A stretch of DNA of 13,586 nt from Gammaproteobacteria bacterium (GTDB lineage Bacteria > Pseudomonadota > Gammaproteobacteria > GRL18). The notes below the pieces were generated by a model. The model was not told the origin of the DNA. It made no database searches and was given only the letters and a program-made list of their open reading frames with translations. Positions 1 to 6,282 of the stretch are shown here, in pieces; the first letter of the stretch is position 1, and the number at the start of each line of letters is the position of its first letter. The stretch is taken from NCBI GenBank assembly GCA_027076245.1, contig JALTKC010000393.1:1-13586 (forward strand), written 5' to 3'. The position numbers were made by a program, and so were the translations under genes.

Positions 1-884
1 TTATCCGCAAAAACCGCCTCTGTCCAGCGCCTGTGGGCCGCTATATGGGCAATGGTAGCCCGGTAGCGGTCAATGCCGCGGATATCGTCCTTGTCATCAT
101 AGACATCAGGAATACGAATACCCAGGCTGTCATAATAAGGTACCGGCTTGCGCAGTTCATCCCAACCCAGGGAATAAGGTACAAAGTGATCGCTGTCTTC
201 CCACAGGCATTTCAGGTAGAGATTGAGCTTGCGTTCATTATCAGAAAACAGGGTGCCATGACGTTCACGTTGTAATACTGCACGACTATCGGCAGACTGC
301 AGACTGAAATAATCTTTCTGACGTTCAGGATGGTTTCGGTAGTTATCGGCACCGTACTGTACCCAGTTACGCAGACCTTCAATAGACAACTGACTTAACA
401 GATAAGGTGCGTGTTCCAGAAATTCCGGCAGACCGGTACTTGGAATCGTGTCAATATGACCATGTATAGAGCGGGTGGTGTTTTTCATCATATCGAAGAC
501 TACATCAATATAATGCTGAAACTGCTCTGCGCTACCCAGGCGGCGGGCCGCCTCCGGCAGGGACTGTAAAAACGGCAGAATGGCTTTACCATTAGGGGTG
601 CGGGACATGTCCCAGACACATTTGGAGACGATATTGAGCATGGTCTCGTCCGTATGGCGGACAATCTGCGGCAGTTCTTCCATATAGACCAGTACCGGCT
701 CAAAACCACGACCAATCATACATACTAATGAGGCTCCGGACAGGTAGTCTTTTACCCCCTGCTCACTAAAGGTCAGCAACGCTTCTTCCAGACAGTCGTC
801 AAAGACATTATCAATCTGTTCAAAACTGCATTTTAGCTGGACGCGGTAACTTTCCAGTATGGTCATGGTTTCAGTCTCAGTCAT
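1..884 (-). CDS. cbbO: CbbO, RuBisCO activase subunit (N-terminal 294 codons, cut by window edge)
   Basis: An open minus-strand frame runs from an ATG at 884 to the left edge without a stop. The translation starts MTETETMTILESYRV and includes IGRGFEPVLVYMEELPQIVR, PFLQSLPEAARRLGSAEQF and HRRWTEAVFAD. It resembles the N-terminal part of CbbO/NorD-type proteins, which usually have 700-800 residues and end in a von Willebrand factor A domain; that half lies outside the window, so MIDAS residues cannot be checked. The start at 884 is preceded by GGTGAG eight bases upstream; a second Met at 866 is possible but has no better ribosome site. In known systems CbbO is the adaptor that binds RuBisCO while the CbbQ hexamer supplies ATPase power to release inhibitory sugar phosphates. 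Position after cbbM and cbbQ supports the call more than any single motif. Confidence 0.85.
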   Translation of the reverse strand, partial: MTETETMTILESYRVQLKCSFEQIDNVFDDCLEEALLTFSEQGVKDYLSGASLVCMIGRGFEPVLVYMEELPQIVRHTDETMLNIVSKCVWDMSRTPNGKAILPFLQSLPEAARRLGSAEQFQHYIDVVFDMMKNTTRSIHGHIDTIPSTGLPEFLEHAPYLLSQLSIEGLRNWVQYGADNYRNHPERQKDYFSLQSADSRAVLQRERHGTLFSDNERKLNLYLKCLWEDSDHFVPYSLGWDELRKPVPYYDSLGIRIPDVYDDKDDIRGIDRYRATIAHIAAHRRWTEAVFAD

Positions 885-902
885 TTCTTATGCTCACCGG
901 TT

Positions 903-1087
903 TTTAACCTAAATAAATCAGTTGAATCGTAGCGAGAATGATCAGAGTGCTGGAGATACAAGGATTTACAGGTTATTTTGGCTTTATTCGTAGTCACCCT
1001 ACGGGTGAAGTCAAAATAACCTGTAAATCCTTGTAGATTCAGTGCTATGGACATTCGCAGTAGGTTCAACTGATTTATTTAGGTTTA
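903..1087. repeat. Long imperfect palindrome (about 185 bp), MITE-like or giant hairpin
   Basis: The cbbQ-cbbO gap (885-1128) is mostly one inverted repeat. The outer arms pair near 906-926 with 1065-1085 (core CCTAAATAAATCAGTTGAA, almost perfect). The inner arms pair 957-980 with 1012-1035 (core CAAGGATTTACAGGTTATTT, perfect). The arms between them are degenerate but alignable. A small TCACCC/GGGTGA hairpin (994-999 with 1003-1008) sits at the centre. No ORF or transposase is inside. It could be a MITE with terminal inverted repeats, or an RNA structure that separates cbbQ from cbbO expression. No convincing target-site duplication was found. Confidence 0.85.
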
Positions 1088-1128
1088 ATAATTTAGCTAT
1101 ATTGGCGTTTTTATATGGGTGATTAGTA

Positions 1129-1938
1129 TCAGGCAAAAACACTGTCAATAGCATGATCCAGCGTATCACGGATATCAATATCATCCGTAATAGGACGAAC
1201 CAGAGCCATACGGCAGGCTGACTTAGGCGCAATACCCTTATTCATCAGGTTGGCCGCATAAACCAGCAGACGGGTAGAAATACCTTCATCCAGACCGTGG
1301 CCTTTCAGATTACGGGCGGCATGGGCAATTTTAACCAGTTTGGCAGCTGTATCTTCGTCAATACCGCCTTCCTGCGCCACAATTGAGGCTTCAACTGATG
1401 CAGTCGGGTAATCAAACTCCAGGGCAGAAAAACGCTGTTTAGTGGACTGTTTTAAATCCTTCATCAGGCTCTGATAACCGGGGTTATAGGAGATCACCAG
1501 CTGAAAATCGGGATGGGCTTCAACCATTTCCCCTTTTTTGTCCAGCGGCAGATTGCGACGATGGTCAGTCAGAGGGTGAATGACGACAGTGGTATCCTGA
1601 CGGGCTTCAACCACTTCATCCAGATAACAGATGGCGCCGATACGGGCAGCGGTGGTCAGCGGGCCGTCCACCCAGCGGGTACCGTTGGCATCAAGCAGGT
1701 AACGACCCACCAGATCGGAAGCGGTCATGTCTTCATTACAGGCAACGGTGATCAGGGGCTTGCCCAGTTTCCATGCCATGTGTTCAACAAAGCGGGATTT
1801 ACCACAGCCGGTAGGGCCTTTAATCATGACCGGAAGACGCGCATCATAGGCGGCTCCATATAAGTCAATTTCATCTTCCTGCGGCTTGTAGAAAGGTTCG
1901 GTGGTTATTTTGTATTGTTCAATATCTTGATCGCTCAT
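1129..1938 (-). CDS. cbbQ: CbbQ, MoxR-family AAA+ ATPase, RuBisCO activase motor
   Basis: This 269-residue protein is full length for CbbQ/NirQ/NorQ proteins. The Walker A motif GPTGCGKS is at residues 41-48, and Walker B is in ICYLDEVVEA at about 103-112. Sensor 1 lies near ISYNPGY (149-155), an arginine-finger region in KQRFSAL (167-173) and a sensor 2-like GISTRLLV at 219-226, so the ATPase looks active. CbbQ is known to form hexamers that act with CbbO to remodel inhibited RuBisCO in the cytoplasm. The ATG at 1938 is preceded by AGGAAAAG at good spacing. The gene lies 296 bp downstream of cbbM and 244 bp upstream of cbbO on the same strand, both gaps being filled by inverted repeats. NirQ/NorQ paralogues are excluded mainly by the RuBisCO context. 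Confidence 0.95.
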   Translation of the reverse strand: MSDQDIEQYKITTEPFYKPQEDEIDLYGAAYDARLPVMIKGPTGCGKSRFVEHMAWKLGKPLITVACNEDMTASDLVGRYLLDANGTRWVDGPLTTAARIGAICYLDEVVEARQDTTVVIHPLTDHRRNLPLDKKGEMVEAHPDFQLVISYNPGYQSLMKDLKQSTKQRFSALEFDYPTASVEASIVAQEGGIDEDTAAKLVKIAHAARNLKGHGLDEGISTRLLVYAANLMNKGIAPKSACRMALVRPITDDIDIRDTLDHAIDSVFA

Positions 1939-1978
1939 GGTCTTTTCCTGATGGCCAGTTTTATTGCCGAATAATTTT

Positions 1979-2115
1979 ATTCATCTATCTCCGCATCTGC
2001 TATCCAGTAAGCCTTGTTAAAGACTCCGTGAACCCATCCATGGGGGCTTTTCATCGGCGTCCTGCCTCTGAAACTTTAACAAGGCTTACTGGACATCAGA
2101 TGCTCTACGGAGAAA
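1979..2115. repeat. REP-like mosaic inverted repeat between cbbM and cbbQ
   Basis: The arms at 1993-2022 and 2074-2103 pair over 30 bases with about three mismatches (shared core CCAGTAAGCCTTGTTAAAG). A further CTCCG/CGGAG match lies just outside after a small insertion. The 51-base interior has its own structure: GACTCCG near 2022-2028 pairs with CGGCGTC at 2055-2061 (one mismatch), and CCCAT/ATGGG at 2033-2044 forms a nested dyad. Small nested hairpins inside a larger pair of arms resemble interspersed palindromic repeats of gammaproteobacteria; I recall similar interior motifs from other genomes but cannot verify this. It lies in the transcribed part of the cbb operon. Confidence 0.75.
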
Positions 2116-2139
2116 TGCGTTTAAAAATTATTTGGCAAT

Positions 2140-2159
2140 AACACTGAATTTTTAGTGTT
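2140..2159. repeat. Small stem-loop in the cbbM-cbbQ gap
   Basis: AACACT (2140-2145) and AGTGTT (2154-2159) form a six-base-pair stem with an eight-base loop. A run of T follows on the plus strand, so it looks more like a weak plus-strand terminator. On the cbb transcript it would be a plain hairpin, the second of three between cbbM and cbbQ. Confidence 0.4.
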
Positions 2160-2176
2160 TTTGGGGTTTATAGACA

Positions 2177-2204
2177 ACAAAGCCCCTGAAAACAGAGGCT
2201 TTGT
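2177..2204 (-). terminator. Stem-loop after cbbM: partial terminator or mRNA-processing hairpin
   Basis: ACAAAGCC (2177-2184) pairs with GGCTTTGT (2197-2204). After one mismatch the stem continues CTG/CAG around an AAAA loop. It lies 30 bases past the cbbM stop. On the minus strand the stem is followed only by a weak U-rich stretch (TTGTTGTCT), so full termination is unlikely. A leaky terminator or a 3'-end stabilising hairpin would fit the expected excess of RuBisCO over CbbQ/CbbO. Confidence 0.6.
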
Positions 2205-2234
2205 CCGCTTAATTAAGCATACACAGGTAATGGT

Positions 2235-3623
2235 TTACTTGTGAACGCCTAACTTGTCTCTCCAGCCTGGGTACAGAGCGTCTGCATCGTGTTCGAAAGA
2301 TTCGAAGGCACGGGCAAATTCTTTATGCTCTTTAGCGTACTCAATTGGGTCAGCACCTTGCTTCCAGCAGTCATAAGCCTGACGCAGGGAAATCGCACCT
2401 GCCGCAGGGCTGTCGATATGACCATAAGAACCACCGCCAGAGGTGTTAATAACATTACCGTGACCCAGGTTTTCAAAGAAGCCTGGCAGACGCAGTGCGT
2501 TCATACCACCGGAGATAATTGGAGTAGTTGGCTTCATACCATACCATTTCTGGTGGTATACAGGACCCTGACACTCGTCACGCTCAATCATGTAAGCAAT
2601 GATTTTGTCAGAAGCATCACCTTCCATCTTACCATAACCCATAGTACCTACGTGGATACCGGAAGCACCCATCAGACGAGACATCTTGGCCAGGATAAAC
2701 GCAGTATAACCACGCTTGGAAGAAGGAGAAGTAACCGCACCGTGACCAGCACGATGATAATGCAGATACTGGTTAGGATAGTTACGACGTGCAGTAGTAA
2801 CCATACCAGGACCACCTACATAACCGTCAACCAGGAAAGCAACCTTGTCTGCATCAGGGCCGAAAGTTTCCAGTACATAGTCTGCACGGGCACACATTTC
2901 ATGGTGATCGTCAGCGGTGATGTTAGCTGAGAATAATTTAGCTTCACCGGTTTCATCCTGGGCACGCTTCATAGCGTCATAAACCAGAGGAATAACTTTC
3001 TTCATAGGACAGAAAACCTGGTTACCCTGTGGCTCGTCGTTCTTGATGAAGTCACCGCCCAGCCAGAACTGGTAAGCTGCTTCAGCAAATGGCTCAGGAC
3101 GCAGGCCTAATTTAGGCTTAATAATGGTACCGGCAATATAACCACCGTCTTTAATTGGACGACCCAGAATACGCCACATATCAGAAATGTCCTTGGCAGG
3201 ACCGTCAAATAACTGCAGCATGCGAGGGGGCACGTAAAAGTCAAACATCTGAGCGTTCTTGATGTCACCCATGCCCTGGTTATTACCAATAGCCAGAGTC
3301 AGGAAGGAAACGATCATGGCGCGGCCGTCAATAACATTACGGTCAAACAGCTCATTCGGGTATGCAATTTTCATGATGCCTTTGGCTTCATCAATTTCAT
3401 AAACCAGAGCATCTACACCTTTGGTGAAGTCATCAGTAGTGGATACTTCAACATTGGTACCAGTGGAAGATTCAGCAGCAAAGTGGGCAGCCGCTTCCAG
3501 GTAACCATAACCTTCTGCAGGTTCCATAGTATAAGCAACCAGGATGTGATTGCCGCCAGCTAATAATTCGTCTTCGTTCAGACTTAAATCGGAGTAACGA
3601 TTTGTTTGGTCTAATAATGCCAT
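2235..3623 (-). CDS. cbbM: Form II ribulose-1,5-bisphosphate carboxylase/oxygenase large subunit
   Basis: This 462-residue cytoplasmic enzyme fixes CO2 onto ribulose-1,5-bisphosphate in the Calvin cycle. It reads as form II, the type that works without small subunits. Catalytic Lys169 is in TIIKPKLGL. The carbamylated Lys194 with metal ligands Asp196 and Glu197 is in GGDFIKNDEPQGNQ. His290 and His294 are in YHRAGHGA, and loop 6 Lys332 is in GTMGYGKMEGD. These match the Rhodospirillum rubrum positions with a constant offset of three, and no key residue is missing. The ATG at 3623 is preceded by AAAGGAAAC. No rbcS-like gene is present. The next genes encode the CbbQ/CbbO activase, and cbbR is divergent. 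By eye the codon choice is more uniform than in its neighbours, as expected of a highly expressed gene. Confidence 0.99.
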   Translation of the reverse strand: MALLDQTNRYSDLSLNEDELLAGGNHILVAYTMEPAEGYGYLEAAAHFAAESSTGTNVEVSTTDDFTKGVDALVYEIDEAKGIMKIAYPNELFDRNVIDGRAMIVSFLTLAIGNNQGMGDIKNAQMFDFYVPPRMLQLFDGPAKDISDMWRILGRPIKDGGYIAGTIIKPKLGLRPEPFAEAAYQFWLGGDFIKNDEPQGNQVFCPMKKVIPLVYDAMKRAQDETGEAKLFSANITADDHHEMCARADYVLETFGPDADKVAFLVDGYVGGPGMVTTARRNYPNQYLHYHRAGHGAVTSPSSKRGYTAFILAKMSRLMGASGIHVGTMGYGKMEGDASDKIIAYMIERDECQGPVYHQKWYGMKPTTPIISGGMNALRLPGFFENLGHGNVINTSGGGSYGHIDSPAAGAISLRQAYDCWKQGADPIEYAKEHKEFARAFESFEHDADALYPGWRDKLGVHK

Positions 3624-3674
3624 TTGTCCGTTTCCTTTAAATGGGGGGTTAAAAATTCGGTTGTGAGAGGCCTG

Positions 3675-3700
3675 ATTTGTGAATGGAGGAATTTACAAAT
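3675..3700 (-). promoter_or_regulatory. Hairpin in the cbbM mRNA leader
   Basis: ATTTGTGAAT (3675-3684) and ATTTACAAAT (3691-3700) form a ten-base-pair stem with one A-C mismatch. On the cbbM transcript the six-base loop reads UCCUCC, which resembles an anti-Shine-Dalgarno sequence. The hairpin lies about 20-45 bases after the predicted transcription start and about 50 bases before the ATG. It may stabilise the mRNA 5' end or affect translation. Confidence 0.5.
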
Positions 3701-3727
3701 GAAGTACCCTTACAAACTGTGTAGGGA

Positions 3728-3756
3728 AATATAATTTAAAACTACTATAAAGTAAA
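3728..3756 (-). promoter_or_regulatory. Predicted cbbM promoter
   Basis: On the minus strand, a -35 box TTTACT (3751-3756) and a -10 box TATATT (3728-3733) are separated by 17 bases. Transcription should start near 3722, giving a leader of about 99 bases. The -35 box is weak and is overlapped by a dyad (3747-3763), as expected for an activator-dependent CbbR-controlled promoter. Confidence 0.6.
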
Positions 3757-3763
3757 ACTTTAT
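3747..3763. promoter_or_regulatory. Putative CbbR activation site over the cbbM -35 box
   Basis: ATAAAG-N5-CTTTAT is a perfect dyad centred at 3755, about 33 bases upstream of the predicted cbbM start. It overlaps the -35 box and resembles the second dyad at 3778-3795. This is the usual place of the activation-binding site of LysR-type regulators. Confidence 0.5.
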
Positions 3764-3773
3764 TTTTTGATTG

Positions 3774-3802
3774 TTATCATAAGTTATTGCTTATGTTATA
3801 TT
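3774..3802 (+). promoter_or_regulatory. Predicted cbbR promoter, overlapping the operator
   Basis: TTATCA (3774-3779) and TATATT (3797-3802) are separated by 17 bases. A TG one base before the -10 box gives an extended -10. The promoter lies on top of the 3778-3795 dyad, so CbbR bound there should repress its own gene, as is usual for LysR-type regulators. Confidence 0.5.
3778..3795. promoter_or_regulatory. Putative CbbR recognition site
   Basis: CATAAG-N6-CTTATG is a perfect dyad centred at 3786.5, about 65 bases upstream of the predicted cbbM start. The overlapping TTA-N7-TTA (3774-3786) fits the published CbbR half-site pattern TNA-N7-TNA. Its centre is about 31.5 bp from the first dyad, so both lie on the same face of the helix. 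Confidence 0.55.
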
Positions 3803-3836
3803 GGGTTTTAGATAAAAACAGTGGAAAAAAGACAAT

Positions 3837-4760
3837 ATGAACCTTACTTTTCGACAACTTAAAGTGTTTGAGGTGGTTGCCCGACGCCTTAATTTTACCA
3901 GTGCCGCTAAAGAGCTGCATTTATCCCAACCGGCTGTCTCCATGCAGATTAAACAGCTGGAAGAGCAGGCTAATACCCCGTTAATAGAAAAGCTCGGTAA
4001 AAAACTCTATCTGACGGAAGTGGGTAATGAAATGTATAACTACGCCCGCAGCACTATGCAGCAGCTGCTGGATCTGGAAGAAACCATCAGTCAGATGAAA
4101 AGCCTGCACAAGGGGCATTTAAAGCTGGCGGTCGCCAGTACCGCTAACCATTTTGTGATCCGTATGCTGGCCCGTTTTGCCAGAGTGTATCCTAAAATCA
4201 GCATTTCTCTGGATGTTACGAACCGCAGTACGCTGCTGGAACTTCTGGAGAAAAATGAGTGTGATCTGGTGGTTATGGGACGCCCTCCGGAAGGGCATAA
4301 TCTGACGGCCCGGCCTTTTCTGGAAAATCCTTTAGTGGTCGTGGCTCACCCAAAACATTACCTGGTGCGGGAAAAACAGGTCAGTTTAAAGGAACTGGCT
4401 CGTGAGGAATTTGTGATACGGGAACAGGGTTCCGGTACCCGCAGTGCGGTGGAACGATTTTTTAATGAACATAATCTGAAATTCAAGACCAAGATGGATA
4501 TGAGTAATAACCGGGCCATAAAGCATGCGGCGGAAGAAGGTCTGGGGCTGGCCATTGTCTCCCTGCATACCCTGGAAATTGAACTGCGGGCAAAGACGCT
4601 TAATATCATTAATGTCGAAGGCTTTCCAATCTACCGCCACTGGTATGTAGTCCAGCGAGAAGGAAAGCGCCTGTCACCTATTGCGAAGGTGTTTAAAGAC
4701 TATATAATGCAGGAAGCAGATGGCCTGATTAAAGATTTTAACTTGCCTATTGGTGAATAG
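3837..4760 (+). CDS. cbbR: CbbR, LysR-type transcriptional regulator of the cbb operon
   Basis: This 307-residue protein has the standard LysR layout: an N-terminal winged helix-turn-helix at about residues 4-63 (RQLKVFEVVARRLNFTSAAK, then SQPAVSMQIKQLEE) and a two-lobed effector domain from about 90 to 295. CbbR proteins activate RuBisCO operons in response to metabolites such as RuBP, PEP or NADPH; which effector applies here cannot be read from sequence. The gene is divergent from cbbM, with 213 bp between the start codons and well-placed dyads in the gap, so it should activate cbbM and repress itself. The usual 'ER-G' motif after the recognition helix reads IEKLGKKLYLT. Only a short hairpin without a T-run follows it, so readthrough into the mannose genes is possible. 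Confidence 0.93.
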   Translation: MNLTFRQLKVFEVVARRLNFTSAAKELHLSQPAVSMQIKQLEEQANTPLIEKLGKKLYLTEVGNEMYNYARSTMQQLLDLEETISQMKSLHKGHLKLAVASTANHFVIRMLARFARVYPKISISLDVTNRSTLLELLEKNECDLVVMGRPPEGHNLTARPFLENPLVVVAHPKHYLVREKQVSLKELAREEFVIREQGSGTRSAVERFFNEHNLKFKTKMDMSNNRAIKHAAEEGLGLAIVSLHTLEIELRAKTLNIINVEGFPIYRHWYVVQREGKRLSPIAKVFKDYIMQEADGLIKDFNLPIGE

Positions 4761-4807
4761 CAGCCAGTTCCTAAACGACTGCTGTTAGCAGAACATATAA
4801 AAATAAA

Positions 4808-4817
4808 ACAAGGAAAA
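4808..4817 (+). promoter_or_regulatory. Ribosome binding site of the GDP-mannose operon, resembling a CsrA site
   Basis: ACAAGGA (4808-4814) lies seven to ten bases before the ATG at 4825 and is a strong Shine-Dalgarno sequence. It also matches the core of the CsrA consensus (ACARGGA). Only one such motif is present, so CsrA control is a hypothesis. Confidence 0.4.
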
Positions 4818-4824
4818 TGTTTCT

Positions 4825-6282
4825 ATGATCATCCCAGTAATCTTGTCCGGCGGTTCAGGTTCACGTTTATGGCCTATGTCCAGGGAGCTGAATCCCAAGC
4901 AGTTTCTCTCCCTGTACGGCGAACAGACTATGCTGCAGGAAACCATGACCCGTCTGGAAGGTGTGCCTGAACTGGCGGCACCGGTTATCGTCTGTAATGA
5001 GGAGCATCGTTTCCTGGTGGCCCAGCAGATGCAGGATATCGGGGTGGCTGTGGACAAGATTATTCTGGAGCCGGTGGGGCGTAATACCGCTCCAGCCATT
5101 TGTGCGGCAGCAGAATATATTCAGAGTAAAAAAGATTCAGCCGATGATGTCATGCTGGTGCTGTCAGCGGATCATGTCATAAAAAATACTCAGGCTTTTC
5201 ATAAGGTCATAACAGAAGGCTACGCCATTGCTCAGCAGGGGCTGCTGGTGACCTTCGGTATTGTACCGGATAAGGCTGAAACGGGTTATGGTTATATTAA
5301 GCGGGATGGGAAACTGGAAGGGCGGGAGGCCTGGAAGGTGGCTCAGTTTGTTGAAAAACCGGATCAGGCAACGGCCCAGACCTATCTGGACAGCGGTGAA
5401 TATTACTGGAACAGCGGTATGTTTATGTTTCAGGCTCAGAACATTATTCAGGAACTGGATCACTATGCCCATGATATCGTAGAGGCCGTTCACCAGGCCG
5501 TACTGCATGGCGGCAGTGATCTGGACTTCTGTCGTCTGAATGCGGACGAGTTTACCGCTTCCCCTTCCGACTCCATTGACTACGCGGTTATGGAAAAAAC
5601 CGATAAAGCCGTGGTATTGCCCCTGAATGCCCAGTGGAATGATGTGGGGGCCTGGTCGGCCCTGTGGGAAATTAATGAGCAGGATAGTGACGGTAATGTC
5701 CTGCACGGGGATGTACTGAAAGTGGATCTCAGTAACAGCTATGTGCACGCGGAAGAACGTATGATTGCCGTGGTCGGCATGGATAATTGTGTGATAGTGG
5801 AAACGGCCGATGCGGTGTTGGTGGCGGATAAAACCCGAGCGCAGGAGGTTAAGGAAATTGTTAATCAGCTTAAGGAAGGCAGGCGAGAAGAAGCTCTGCT
5901 GCACCAGCGGGTATATCGCCCCTGGGGCAGTTACGAAACACTGGTGGAAATGGAGCGTTTTAAGGTTAAGCGTATTATTGTCAACCCTGGTGCCCAGTTA
6001 TCTCTACAGATGCACCATCACCGGGCCGAACACTGGGTGGTGGTGAAGGGAACAGCCAAAATTCTTTGTGGTGAAAAAGAATTTGTTATGACCGAAGATC
6101 AGTCTAATTATATTCCTTTAGGTACTCAGCATCGTCTGGAAAATCCGGGTGTGATCCCGCTGGAAATTATTGAAATTCAGACCGGCAGTTATCTGGGTGA
6201 AGATGATATTGTCCGTTTTGAAGATACCTATGGGCGTACCGACTTACAGTCCTGCCTTGATTCACAAAAAGATTCAAAATAA
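4825..6282 (+). CDS. manC: Mannose-1-phosphate guanylyltransferase / mannose-6-phosphate isomerase (bifunctional, AlgA/ManC type)
   Basis: This 485-residue cytoplasmic enzyme should catalyse two steps to GDP-mannose: fructose-6-P to mannose-6-P, and mannose-1-P plus GTP to GDP-mannose. The N-terminal nucleotidyltransferase has the signature LSGGSGSRLWPMSRELNPKQ at residues 7-26, SADHVI at 114-119 and the sugar-binding FVEKP at 175-179. The C-terminal type II isomerase is a cupin, starting near YRPWGSYETL (364-373). Its metal-site candidates are in QMHHHRAEHW (395-404), with His436 in GTQHRLENPG. Length and domain order match AlgA, XanB, CpsB and RfbM. The stop overlaps the next gene's start by one base (TAATG). 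The product may feed exopolysaccharide, capsule or O-antigen; no glycosyltransferase is in view to decide. Confidence 0.95.
   Translation: MIIPVILSGGSGSRLWPMSRELNPKQFLSLYGEQTMLQETMTRLEGVPELAAPVIVCNEEHRFLVAQQMQDIGVAVDKIILEPVGRNTAPAICAAAEYIQSKKDSADDVMLVLSADHVIKNTQAFHKVITEGYAIAQQGLLVTFGIVPDKAETGYGYIKRDGKLEGREAWKVAQFVEKPDQATAQTYLDSGEYYWNSGMFMFQAQNIIQELDHYAHDIVEAVHQAVLHGGSDLDFCRLNADEFTASPSDSIDYAVMEKTDKAVVLPLNAQWNDVGAWSALWEINEQDSDGNVLHGDVLKVDLSNSYVHAEERMIAVVGMDNCVIVETADAVLVADKTRAQEVKEIVNQLKEGRREEALLHQRVYRPWGSYETLVEMERFKVKRIIVNPGAQLSLQMHHHRAEHWVVVKGTAKILCGEKEFVMTEDQSNYIPLGTQHRLENPGVIPLEIIEIQTGSYLGEDDIVRFEDTYGRTDLQSCLDSQKDSK

Noticed and set aside
2207..2218. Perfect 12-base palindrome GCTTAATTAAGC near the cbbM stop
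   Set aside because: It is A+T-rich, short and without context; chance is enough to explain it.
2289..2930. 213-codon plus-strand frame opposite cbbM
   Set aside because: It lies wholly within the catalytic core of cbbM on the other strand, and its Thr/Ser-rich translation is what the complement of a constrained gene gives.
4779..4791. CTGCT-GTT-AGCAG hairpin between cbbR and the mannose genes as a cbbR terminator
   Set aside because: The stem has only five base pairs and no T-run follows, so termination is not supported.
4817..4828. Three-codon frame (ATG TTT CTA TGA) overlapping the guanylyltransferase start
   Set aside because: Its ATG is too close to the ribosome site to be used efficiently; it is probably chance.
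5164..5904. 246-codon minus-strand frame opposite the guanylyltransferase gene
   Set aside because: It is a shadow of a clear enzyme gene and has no recognisable domain.
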